Of a stretch of DNA of 64,000 bases, positions 32,685 to 40,996 are shown piece after piece (positions within the stretch are counted from its first letter, which is position 1; each line of letters begins with the position of its first letter). The position numbers were made by a program, and so were the translations under genes. A model generated the notes under the pieces. It saw only the letters and a program-made list of their open reading frames with translations, was not told the DNA's origin and ran no database searches. This DNA comes from JAAYXS01 sp043820985. GTDB lineage: Bacteria > Planctomycetota > Phycisphaerae > UBA1845 > Fen-1342. The stretch spans positions 22,065 through 86,064 of the forward strand of contig JBDRDH010000068.1 in assembly GCA_043820985.1 (NCBI GenBank), read 5' to 3'.

Positions 32685-35237
32685 TTAGCCACCACCACCG
32701 ACCGCGGCGATGAAGCCGTCGATGTCGTAGGAGTTGACTTCGTTATCACCATTCATGTCATTAACGCAGTAAAAGTCGCACGAAGTGCCCCAGCGGGCAT
32801 CCCAGGCTTCCTTACCGCCAACGGCGGTGATGAAGTGGTCAATGTCGTAAGAGTTGACCGCTCCGTCACAGTTCGAGTCGCCCTTCAACTGGCCGGTGCA
32901 CCATTCGATACCGAACCACTGATCGCCATCGATAGCGCTGAAGTCCACCTCGCGCGGTTCAACCAGATTCTCCAGTCCGCCCAGCGGACCGAGCACCTGG
33001 TTGGACATCCAGTTGTGACTCTGACCGTTGACGAAGACACAGACCTTCAACGATGGGAACTCGGTCGGGTCGGCCGGGACCGGGATGGCCAGTGCCTCGA
33101 GCGGAATCGAAAATTCGAGGCCGGTGGTAACGTCCTCGGGGAATTCGATCAGCGGATCGAACGGGGGCGTGCCGTTCACGCCATCCACGTTGCTGTTATC
33201 AATCGTGCAAAGCACGATGAACGGCGTAGCGGCACCTGGATCGCGGTCCAGCAGCCCGCCGTGCGTGTAGTTTGCCGCCCGGCCTTGGCCGAGATAGTGC
33301 CCCACGCCGGGGTTCAACTCGTCGACATAGAGTTCCGCGTAGTTGACGTAGAGCCGGTAGGGGTCGCTACCGCCCGTAACGCACATCCAGAAATCGGCCT
33401 CGAAGACGGTATCAAACATCAGGCCCTCGACCTCGGGTGTATTGAGGTCGTCGCCCATGCGGTTCAGGCCATTCCAGTCGATGTCCGGATTGTCGCCGCG
33501 AAGCTGGTTCTGTCCGCCGGGTCGTGTGTCGAAGAACAGCTCGAGTTTGTTGTAATTGGACTCGAGGTTGCCGGCCAGACAGATGTACACACGGCCATTG
33601 GCGATACGCGCCCGAACCACATCCAGCTCGGATCCGCTCGCGAAATCGACCTCACCCTGGCGGGAATCGCCGAAGCCGGTCGAAGTATCCTGAACGGACA
33701 GGGCCGGACCGGAGTAGAGCAGCTCGCAGGAACCGTCAATGGTCGGGATCATTTCCGGCGAGCCACAGGTTTCCATGAGGCATTCGGTCAGGTCACCCTG
33801 GTAGACACCGCCCAGCCAGAGGCAATCGGTGTCGCGGACGATGAAACACAGGTTGCCGATGCAGCAAGCACCCTGACTGCACGGATCGTCAGTGCAATCG
33901 GTGCCGTCACCGAGGTACACGCCGTCCTGTTCGAGGCAAACCTCTTCGCGGACCTCGATGCAGGGCTCCGGGCCGGCAACACAGCAGGCGCCGGTGGCGC
34001 AAGGATCAGCGCTGCAATCGGTAAACGGTCCGAGGAAATCGCCGCCCTGTAAGGTGCAGTCTTCCTCGGTGATGACGGAGCAGGTGGTGCCTACGCAGCA
34101 GGCGCCGTAAGCCAGACAATCGCAGGCGATGTCACAGCCGGTGCCGTCGCCGAGGTAGGCCCCGCCGGCGGTGTCGCACGCGTCTGAGGTCATGACTTCA
34201 CACAGGCCCACCAGGCAGCAGGCGCCGGTCGGAATCGTGTCGCAAGGATTCCCATCACAGCTCACGCCGTCACCCAGGTAGGTACCGCCCGTACCGGCAC
34301 AAGCCGCGGCGGTGAGGATGCTGCAGGTTTGACCGATACAGCAAGCGCCACAGGGATCCGTGACGATTGGCACGGTGAAGAACTGATTCCAGAAGATGAG
34401 CGACAGATCGACCAGCCGCGGGTCGCCCAGGTGGTCGGAGGGATTGCCCCAGATACCTGCCAGTACCTGGTTCGAGACGAAGTCGTGCTGCTGGCCGTTG
34501 ATGAAGGCGCAGATTTTGAAGTCGCCGGTGGGATCACCCAAAGCCGACAGCGGAATGGCCAGTTCAACGCCCGTGTTCACGCCGGCCCCGTTGCCGACTC
34601 CGAAGCCGCCATCGACGCCCGCGGTATTGCTGTTATCGAGCGTGCAGTAGGCCGTAAACGGTGCGTTGCCGCCGGTCAGCTCACCGCCATTCGTCTCGCA
34701 TCGTGTGAGTCCCTGGCCGAGGTAGTAGCCCACGCCGGGGTTTCCCGCGTCGACGTAAAGCTCGGCATAGCTTACATGGACCTGAACAACCTCGTTGTTG
34801 TAGTTGGTAACCGTGACGTAGAAATCGGCTTCGAAGCCGGTCTCGAACTTGAAGCCGGGGTGTTCGGCGTCGAGATAGCCCATGCGCTGGAGGGCGCCGT
34901 AGTCGACATCGGGGTTCTCAATACCGAGCAGTTGGTTCTGCCCGCCGGCCCGCGTGTCGAAAAAGAGCTCGAGCTTGTTGCCATTGGTCTCGAGATTGCC
35001 CGCGAACACGAGATACAGGATACCGTCGTGAACCGTGGCAAACGCGCCGTCCAACTCGGAGCCGCTGGCCTGGTCGTACTGTCCAATCTGCGAGTCGCCG
35101 AAACTGGTTTGCGTGTCCTGTACCACGATGGCATCGCAATATGTCGATTCAGCCACGCCATCCATGACTGGTTGTGCCCCGGCCGAAACGGCCAGCATTC
35201 CCAGCAATGGGAATAACCACAATAAAGATCGCCCCAT
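32685..35237 (-). CDS. Secreted protein: two copies of a beta module, five Cys-rich repeats, dockerin-like tail
   Basis: An 850-residue exported protein. Signal peptide 1-21. A ~270-residue module (signature ELFFDTRAGGQNQL) at about 22-290 is repeated at about 495-775 (ELFFDTRPGGQNQL). Between the copies are five tandem Cys-rich units beginning GACC or ACCxG (about 292-495). The end holds NSYDIDHFI and NSYDIDGFI dockerin-like loops. The same module occurs once in the GH13 enzyme at 22738, which ties this protein to the glucan locus. No catalytic motif was recognised; adhesion or substrate binding is possible. AAGGAG precedes the ATG by 8 bases. Confidence 0.82.
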   Translation of the reverse strand: MGRSLLWLFPLLGMLAVSAGAQPVMDGVAESTYCDAIVVQDTQTSFGDSQIGQYDQASGSELDGAFATVHDGILYLVFAGNLETNGNKLELFFDTRAGGQNQLLGIENPDVDYGALQRMGYLDAEHPGFKFETGFEADFYVTVTNYNNEVVQVHVSYAELYVDAGNPGVGYYLGQGLTRCETNGGELTGGNAPFTAYCTLDNSNTAGVDGGFGVGNGAGVNTGVELAIPLSALGDPTGDFKICAFINGQQHDFVSNQVLAGIWGNPSDHLGDPRLVDLSLIFWNQFFTVPIVTDPCGACCIGQTCSILTAAACAGTGGTYLGDGVSCDGNPCDTIPTGACCLVGLCEVMTSDACDTAGGAYLGDGTGCDIACDCLAYGACCVGTTCSVITEEDCTLQGGDFLGPFTDCSADPCATGACCVAGPEPCIEVREEVCLEQDGVYLGDGTDCTDDPCSQGACCIGNLCFIVRDTDCLWLGGVYQGDLTECLMETCGSPEMIPTIDGSCELLYSGPALSVQDTSTGFGDSRQGEVDFASGSELDVVRARIANGRVYICLAGNLESNYNKLELFFDTRPGGQNQLRGDNPDIDWNGLNRMGDDLNTPEVEGLMFDTVFEADFWMCVTGGSDPYRLYVNYAELYVDELNPGVGHYLGQGRAANYTHGGLLDRDPGAATPFIVLCTIDNSNVDGVNGTPPFDPLIEFPEDVTTGLEFSIPLEALAIPVPADPTEFPSLKVCVFVNGQSHNWMSNQVLGPLGGLENLVEPREVDFSAIDGDQWFGIEWCTGQLKGDSNCDGAVNSYDIDHFITAVGGKEAWDARWGTSCDFYCVNDMNGDNEVNSYDIDGFIAAVGGGG

Positions 35238-35683
35238 CAGTGCACTCCTTCTTTGACCCCTGAATTCCTAACTGGTAACTTGATCCAATACAAACCACGA
35301 GCCCGTTTGAGACAACACAAACCTCGGCACGGGCATTACACGCACGTCCGTGTGTGTCACCTGTACACGGTCATACCACTTAACAAACAGGCACAACTTT
35401 GGTGGCCGAACGCATTCTTTCGCCCTGGCCTTCCATAGTACCCTTGCCCACGATCTTTCATTATACTGGACACTATGATCACAGTAAAGATGTTATTGTC
35501 CTGTTTTAGTGCGTGTGGTATGTTAGTGGCAGGGACCCCTGGTAGCACCGCGACATTGTCGCGGGTGGTAACGTCCGCATATAATCAAGAAAGCGAGAAA
35601 TTCGGACCGATATGATCCGACAGCCCGTATTTTGAACGCAGGTGGCTGATCACACCCCGATTGGCAACCGCAGGAGCCTTAAA
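35238..35683. other. 446-base intergenic region
   Basis: This gap separates divergent genes. It contains a leftward promoter candidate (35460-35488), a short hairpin ACACGCACG-tc-CGTGTGTGT (35338-35357, one mismatch) in the leader of the leftward gene, and the ribosome site AGGAG of the rightward prepilin gene. A 46-codon frame at 35475-35615 is present but unsupported. I see no RNA gene. Confidence 0.5.
35460..35488 (-). promoter_or_regulatory. Sigma70-like promoter candidate upstream of the 850-residue protein
   Basis: Reading leftward: TTTACT (35488-35483), 17-base spacer, TATAAT (35465-35460). It would give a leader of ~215 bases before the ATG at 35237, which is long, so a closer promoter is also possible. 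Confidence 0.4.
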
Positions 35684-36748
35684 ATGTCCGGATATCACCG
35701 CCCAAAACGTGGCGCCCGTGCTTTTACGTTGATCGAGTTGCTCGTCGTCGTCGCCATTATCGCCTTGCTGATCTCGATCCTGTTGCCTTCACTGGGAGCG
35801 GCGCGCGAACAAGCCAAAACTCTGCGCTGCGGTACATCGCTGCATTCGATCGGCCAGGCCGTGCACGCGTGCTACGCCGAGAACAACGAGTACGGGCCGA
35901 CCTGGGATGACGGCGCTGTCTTTCCGCCCAAACCCACTCAGGAGTACATGCTGACCTGGGTCGATGTGCTGTTTGACCTGGATTACCTCAGCGATCCGAA
36001 AGCCGGCCTGTGCGCGAAGGACCAGCGGCCCGACGACGTCACGCGCCGCCGGGGCGAGCAATGGGAGAAGAGCTTCGTGCGGACCATGGGCGTGGGCGAG
36101 CAGCCGCGCGCCGGTGTTCGCACCAGCTACGCGTTGAACGTGCACATGCACTTCAATTTCCGCAAGGATCGCTATCAGGACACTGCCCGTCAGGTTTACG
36201 CCATTGACGGCTGGTGGTGCTGGTTCGGCTCGCTCAACGCCACCTGGCTCATGGCCCCCAAGATCATGGGCACCGCCCCCGATCCGGTCGGTTGGCCAAC
36301 CGACTCTGGCACGATGGTCGGCTGGCGGCACGGCGCGGATTTAAGCGCTAACGCGCTATACTGCGATGGCCACGTGGCCAAACTCACCCCGCGCGTCCCG
36401 GGCATGACTGACAATGTGCAAGAGGACCTACTGTATCGTACGGTGGATACAACCAAGAGCTTCACGTGGCTGCCGGGCGAGAGTGGCTGGCGCGCGATCG
36501 ATGACAAGTACGGCGCGGACGGCCAACCGGGCCTGGTCGAGGAGTGGGCCAACGAACCCAACGACGCAGGCACTACCGGGCGGTATCCCGAATGGTGGTA
36601 CACACGCCAGTATGACATTCGTGGCAAGCGTCTCGGTGTTGGCAACAACGTTGTGCCGTATGACTTCCCGGAACCGCTCAGCGCGGTGTGGCGGACCGCG
36701 AACGATACGTGGCGAAAATTGCCCAACAACTCCATCGACAGGCGGTAG
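35684..36748 (+). CDS. Prepilin-type N-terminal methylation protein (type II pseudopilin-like)
   Basis: A 354-residue protein with the prepilin signal RAFTLIELLVVVAIIALLIS at about residues 12-31; the residue before the Phe is Ala rather than the usual Gly, as is frequent in planctomycetes. The remainder contains ALYCDGHVAKL, like the H-x9-DG motif of large planctomycete pseudopilin families (DUF1559-like). AGGAG at 35672 supports ATG 35684. It is followed after three bases by a membrane zinc-ribbon gene, so the pair is probably one operon. The role is likely in a type II secretion-like or surface fibre system; core machinery is not in the window. Confidence 0.85.
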   Translation: MSGYHRPKRGARAFTLIELLVVVAIIALLISILLPSLGAAREQAKTLRCGTSLHSIGQAVHACYAENNEYGPTWDDGAVFPPKPTQEYMLTWVDVLFDLDYLSDPKAGLCAKDQRPDDVTRRRGEQWEKSFVRTMGVGEQPRAGVRTSYALNVHMHFNFRKDRYQDTARQVYAIDGWWCWFGSLNATWLMAPKIMGTAPDPVGWPTDSGTMVGWRHGADLSANALYCDGHVAKLTPRVPGMTDNVQEDLLYRTVDTTKSFTWLPGESGWRAIDDKYGADGQPGLVEEWANEPNDAGTTGRYPEWWYTRQYDIRGKRLGVGNNVVPYDFPEPLSAVWRTANDTWRKLPNNSIDRR

Positions 36749-36751
36749 GGT

Positions 36752-37168
36752 ATGGAAAAAAAACAGAAGAACCTGATTTCCGTCATCGTGATCGTCGTGG
36801 CGCTAGGCGTTTCCGGCTATCTGCTGACCGGCTATTTCAACCCATCGACGCTGCCCTCCGAGTACAGTAGCAAGGGCATCTGCCTGGCCTGCCAGGCGGA
36901 GGTCACGGCCAGCCATGGTGCCGAGGAGCACGCCCCGTTCACCTGCCCGCAATGCGGGGAGACCGCCGTCTACCCCTGGTTGTACTGCTACGACTGCCAG
37001 AAATTGTTCGTGCCCGCGCTGGTCATCCCCGCTGACGGCGGGCCGCCGCGCATGCCCGGACACCCGGTATGCAGCGCATGTGGGAGCCCCAACTACGGTT
37101 CATACGTCGAGGGCATGCCCAATCAACAGCCCGTCGGCAAAGCCCCCCTGCCCAACTGGCCGCCGTAG
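36752..37168 (+). CDS. Membrane-anchored zinc-ribbon protein, unknown function
   Basis: A 138-residue protein with one N-terminal helix (NLISVIVIVVALGVSGYLLTG at about 8-28) and four CxxC pairs at 44/47, 65/68, 79/82 and 107/110, suggesting two zinc ribbons on one side of the membrane. The tail is Pro-rich (VGKAPLPNWPP). I do not recognise a named family. The start is 4 bases after the prepilin-like stop, so it is likely co-translated and may help assemble or fold that protein. The repeat-rich region 37169-37385 follows. Confidence 0.78.
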   Translation: MEKKQKNLISVIVIVVALGVSGYLLTGYFNPSTLPSEYSSKGICLACQAEVTASHGAEEHAPFTCPQCGETAVYPWLYCYDCQKLFVPALVIPADGGPPRMPGHPVCSACGSPNYGSYVEGMPNQQPVGKAPLPNWPP

Positions 37169-37260
37169 GCAGAGTGAACGCTGGGCCGAGATTCCCATCT
37201 CGGCCCCGACGAAGCAGGCTTCCCATCCGGCCCCGCTCGCGGGAGGGGATTGCCAATGGG

Positions 37261-37380
37261 GTGCGAGAAGGGCTTCTCGCACCAGCAGAACGACCTGCCC
37301 CGCTCATGGGAAAGGACTCCCGCGAATGTGGGTGCGAGAAGGGATTCTCGCACCAGCAGAGAAGGGATTCTCGCACCAGC
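37261..37380. repeat. Palindromic repeat cluster between convergent genes
   Basis: GTGCGAGAA-GGGC-TTCTCGCAC (37261-37282) recurs as GTGCGAGAA-GGGA-TTCTCGCAC (37332-37353). A third, 5'-truncated copy (about 37359-37376) is joined directly, making a tandem AGAAGGGATTCTCGCACCAG unit. Each full copy can form a 9-bp stem with a 4-base loop. The cluster sits between convergent stops at 37168 and 37386 and may end transcription in both directions; it resembles REP-type elements. Confidence 0.75.
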
Positions 37381-37385
37381 AGATA

Positions 37386-38675
37386 TCAGCCCAGCCACGA
37401 GACTATTTTTTCGATGCCCTCCAGAACCTGACCGCACCATTGGCGCGCGAAGTCTTCCGGTAGCGGTTCGTGCAGTGGGGTGTTCTCGCTGGCGGCCATG
37501 GCGCGGGCACCGTCGAAATCAACCAGCGACAGCCGCGCGGTCAGCTCACGCCGCGAACGGGCGAAGGCCACGCCGGGCAGCATGGCGACCTTGGCCTCGT
37601 CCAACAGGCGCTCACACATCTGCGTCCCGTTGTGAATGCCGCGCTGGTTCAATTGCTCGGTGAAAGGGGTGAAATCCGGAAACAGGTAAAACGCGCCCGT
37701 GGGCGGATGCACGCGTACGCCGGCGTCCGCGAGGAGTTGCGCGCATTGCTGGCCGAGCGCGGCCAGGATGCGGCGCGCGTGCCACAGGTAATGTTCGATG
37801 TCCACGCCGCCCCGGAAAGCCGTCACCGCCGCGTGCTGGATCGGCGCGCAGACGGACGTATAGGTCTCACTGGCGACGGCCGCCATGGTATCGAGCAACC
37901 AGTCCAGCTCGCGCGGAAATGCGAACGTACCCAGCCGCCAACCACCCGCCCCGCACCACTTGGACAATCCCGACGAAATAATCGTGCGCTGCGGGTAGAA
38001 CTGCGCGATCGATACGTGTTCGCCGTGATGATGCAGCCCCGCGTAGATTTCATCCGACAGCACAACAACATCAAAACGCCGGCAGACCTCCGCGATCTCC
38101 TGCAACTCGATGGCGGTGTAAGTATTGCCGACGGGATTGCTGGGGTAATTCAATACCAGCAAGCGCGGGCGACTGTCGTCATTGACGATCTCGAACGATT
38201 CCAGCAGTTGCGCCGGCGTCAGCTTCCAGCCGGTCTCAAAGCTGGTCTGGATCAGGCTGACCTTGCGGCCGATGATCCGAGCTTGCGGCAGGTATGAGAC
38301 CCAGCAGGGCGGCGCCACGATGATTTCGCCGTAATAAGTTAATTGCAGCAGGAACATCAGTTCCTTGGAGCCGGGGCCGATGAGCACGCGGTCAGGATGG
38401 GCCTGGACGTGGTCATACTTGCGGTGGAAATCGGCGACGGCCTCGCGCAACTCGCGCAAGCCCTGCACCGGCAGGTAGTCCTTCTCCGGGGCCGCCAGGC
38501 GCAGGGCCTCGACGACGGAGACCGGGACCGGGAAAGGCGACTGCCCGAGTCCCATGTTGTAGACGGTGTGGTCCTGTCGCCGGAGCTGGTGAACCCTCTC
38601 GCTGATTGCCAGAGTGGCGGACTTGTTGAGTCCCCGCACATTCAGATTCAAACTAACCGGTTGCGTGTGATTCAT
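37386..38675 (-). CDS. PLP-dependent class I/II aminotransferase
   Basis: A 429-residue fold-type I aminotransferase. Landmarks: NYPSNPVGN (Asn180), LSDEIYAGL (Asp208, Tyr211), the PLP lysine in SSGLSKWCGAGGWRLG (Lys239) and its companion Arg247. It resembles aspartate/aromatic aminotransferases, but substrate cannot be assigned. It ends at the palindromic cluster and starts 9 bases downstream of the EF-G stop, so the two may share a transcript. The N-terminal region (VYNMGLGQSPFPVP) forms the usual lid over the active site. Confidence 0.88.
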   Translation of the reverse strand: MNHTQPVSLNLNVRGLNKSATLAISERVHQLRRQDHTVYNMGLGQSPFPVPVSVVEALRLAAPEKDYLPVQGLRELREAVADFHRKYDHVQAHPDRVLIGPGSKELMFLLQLTYYGEIIVAPPCWVSYLPQARIIGRKVSLIQTSFETGWKLTPAQLLESFEIVNDDSRPRLLVLNYPSNPVGNTYTAIELQEIAEVCRRFDVVVLSDEIYAGLHHHGEHVSIAQFYPQRTIISSGLSKWCGAGGWRLGTFAFPRELDWLLDTMAAVASETYTSVCAPIQHAAVTAFRGGVDIEHYLWHARRILAALGQQCAQLLADAGVRVHPPTGAFYLFPDFTPFTEQLNQRGIHNGTQMCERLLDEAKVAMLPGVAFARSRRELTARLSLVDFDGARAMAASENTPLHEPLPEDFARQWCGQVLEGIEKIVSWLG

Positions 38676-38684
38676 GATCTTAGT

Positions 38685-40754
38685 TTAGAAGATTCCCAGG
38701 ACTTTCGCAGCCAATTCGAGCGGCATCTTTTCATAGCGGCAGGGCTCCATGGAGTATGACGCGCGCCCCTGCGATAGTGAGCGGCACTGGGTCGCATAGC
38801 CAAACATGGTTGACAGCGGCGCTTCCGCGGTGATCACGTGGTTCTTGGCGCGCATCGTGGTGGCCGTGATCGTGGCTCGGCGGACCATCAGGTCGCCATT
38901 GATGGCCCCGAAGTATTCCTCCGGCGTGACGACCTCGACCTTCATGATCGGCTCCAACAACACTGGGCCGGCGGCTTCCAACGCCTTGTGCACGGCCATG
39001 GCGGCGGCGCTCTCGAAGGCGATTTCGGTTGAATCTTCCGGATGTTCTTCGGCATTCAGCAGGGTCAGCTTGACATTGGTCAGCGGATAGCCGCCCAGGA
39101 CGCCACTGGTCGCCGCGCCCCGAGCGCCCTGTTCGATAGCCGGGATGAACCGCGGGCGGATTACGCCACCCGGCAGTTCACTTTCAAAAAGCAGATGTTC
39201 CTGCCCGGGTTCGGGCGTGAAGGGCTCGGCCCGGAGCTGAACCACGCCGAACTGGCCGCGGCCCCCGGTTTGGCGAATGAAGCGGCCCTCGGCGGCGGCG
39301 GAGTGGGTGATGGTCTCGCGGTAAGCCACGCGTGGCTTGCCGACCCGGACGGGCACGCCCATGTCGCGCTCGATGCGATGGCACATGACCTCCAGGTGCA
39401 GCTCGCCCATGCCGGATATCAGGGTCTGGCCGGTCTCGGGCTCCACGCGGTAGTCAAAGGTGGGATCGCACCGGGAAAGCATATCGAGCGCGTTGGTCAA
39501 CCTCTCGCGGTCGTTCGAGGAGCGCGGCTCGATCGCCATGCTGATGACCGTCTCGGGAAACTCGATGCGCTCAAGCAGAACCTGGCCGCGGTTTTCGCAG
39601 ATCGTGTCGCCGGTTTGCGTTTCCTTGAGTCCGGCGACGGCTACGATGTCGCCGCAGTAAGCTTTGTCCAGCTTCTCCCGCCGCTTGGCGAAGATGCGAA
39701 AGAGATGCGGTAGATTTTCCTTTTTCTTGCGGCCGACGTTGGTAATGCGCGAGCCGGCCTTGAGCACGCCGGAGTAGATGCGGATGAAATGCAGGTCGGT
39801 ATGTGCGTCCGCCGTGACTTTGAATACCAGCGCCGCCAATGGTTCGCCGGGATCGCACTTGCGTTTGATGGTTTTGGCGGGCTTGTCGGGATCGATGGCG
39901 TCAACCGGGGGGATATCCAGCGGAGCGGGCAGGTAATCACAGATCGCGTCCATCAGGGCCTGGACACCCATATAGCGCAGCGCGGAGCCGCATAAAATCG
40001 GTTGGCACGCCAGTGCGATGGTCCCCGACCTTAGCGCCGCCCGAATCTCTTCCGCCGAGAAAGGCTGCCCCTCGATATATTTCTCCATCAGGGATTCATC
40101 CAGCTCGGCGACTCTTTCCTCCAGCAGGTGGCGCTGCTTGCGGGCCTCTTCCTCCTGTTCGGCGGGAATGTCCGTCACCTCGAAAGAGCGCCCATCCCCA
40201 CCCTGGTACAGAATAGCCCGCATCTCGATGAGATCGATGAAGCCCCGGAAGCTGTTTTCCTGTCCGATTGGAATCTGGATCGCAATTGGATTGGCGCCCA
40301 GGCGCACCTGCAAAGTGGCCACGGCGTGGTAGAAGTCCGCCCCGGTCTTGTCCATCTTGTTCATAAAACACAAGCGCGGGACCTTGTATTTGTCAGCTTG
40401 ACGCCAGACCGTTTCTGATTGAGCCTCAACCCCCTCCTTGACGTCAAAAACCACCACGGCACCGTCCAAAACACGCAGACTGCGCTCGACCTCAGCGGTG
40501 AAATCAACGTGCCCGGGAGTGTCAATCAGATTAATCCGACAGTCACGCCACGCTAGCGACACCGCCGCACTGTAGATGGTGATACCGCGCTGCTGCTCTT
40601 CGGTATCAAAATCAGTGACGGTGGTACCGTCATCCACATTGCCCATGCGATGAATCGTACCACTGTAGTACAGGATACGTTCGGTGGTGGTGGTCTTGCC
40701 GGCGTCGATATGGGCCGCGACACCGATATTGCGAATTTTCGACAGATCGTCCAT
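38685..40754 (-). CDS. fusA: Translation elongation factor G, EF-G2-like paralogue
   Basis: A 689-residue EF-G with all GTPase motifs (AHIDAGKTT, DTPGHVD, MNKMDKTG, CGSAL) and the later domains, including GELHLEVMCHRIERDMG. Switch I reads GNVDDGTTVTDFDTEEQQRG, which resembles mitochondrial EF-G2/spirochaete-planctomycete spdEFG2 sequences more than housekeeping EF-G. Those homologues act mainly in ribosome recycling. This comparison is from memory. The gene is not beside rpsL, rpsG or tuf, again suggesting an extra copy. The upstream gap 40755-40996 holds no gene I can support. Confidence 0.9.
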   Translation of the reverse strand: MDDLSKIRNIGVAAHIDAGKTTTTERILYYSGTIHRMGNVDDGTTVTDFDTEEQQRGITIYSAAVSLAWRDCRINLIDTPGHVDFTAEVERSLRVLDGAVVVFDVKEGVEAQSETVWRQADKYKVPRLCFMNKMDKTGADFYHAVATLQVRLGANPIAIQIPIGQENSFRGFIDLIEMRAILYQGGDGRSFEVTDIPAEQEEEARKQRHLLEERVAELDESLMEKYIEGQPFSAEEIRAALRSGTIALACQPILCGSALRYMGVQALMDAICDYLPAPLDIPPVDAIDPDKPAKTIKRKCDPGEPLAALVFKVTADAHTDLHFIRIYSGVLKAGSRITNVGRKKKENLPHLFRIFAKRREKLDKAYCGDIVAVAGLKETQTGDTICENRGQVLLERIEFPETVISMAIEPRSSNDRERLTNALDMLSRCDPTFDYRVEPETGQTLISGMGELHLEVMCHRIERDMGVPVRVGKPRVAYRETITHSAAAEGRFIRQTGGRGQFGVVQLRAEPFTPEPGQEHLLFESELPGGVIRPRFIPAIEQGARGAATSGVLGGYPLTNVKLTLLNAEEHPEDSTEIAFESAAAMAVHKALEAAGPVLLEPIMKVEVVTPEEYFGAINGDLMVRRATITATTMRAKNHVITAEAPLSTMFGYATQCRSLSQGRASYSMEPCRYEKMPLELAAKVLGIF

Positions 40755-40996
40755 GGCACTGTTCTTAATTGAATTACAGGCGCTCGCCTACGCGCACCGA
40801 ATTCAAATAAACCGCTACTATAACGGATAAAGGGCCGGGGCCGAAGGGGACACTGGCACCGTTCTGTCAGAGAACCCGAATTCGAGTTGGTTTTTTAACT
40901 GATCAGCGGAGTATACGGCCGATGATGTGGGATTTCTGGCTGCTGGCGGATCCCTCAAGGTCTGTAACTGGGCTTGGTTTTTTTGTGTAGCTGGAA

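Noticed and set aside
35475..35615. A 46-codon rightward frame beginning MITVKMLLSCFSACG
   Set aside because: It looks a little like a signal peptide but has no ribosome site, no homology I recognise, and starts inside a promoter candidate of the opposite strand.
37261..37380. Possible CRISPR array
   Set aside because: Only two full repeats, palindromic throughout, irregular spacing and no cas genes; it fits a REP-type cluster better.
40868..40896. Rightward terminator-like stem followed by TTTTTT
   Set aside because: There is no rightward gene upstream for it to terminate, and the stem is only about 6 bp with a mismatch.
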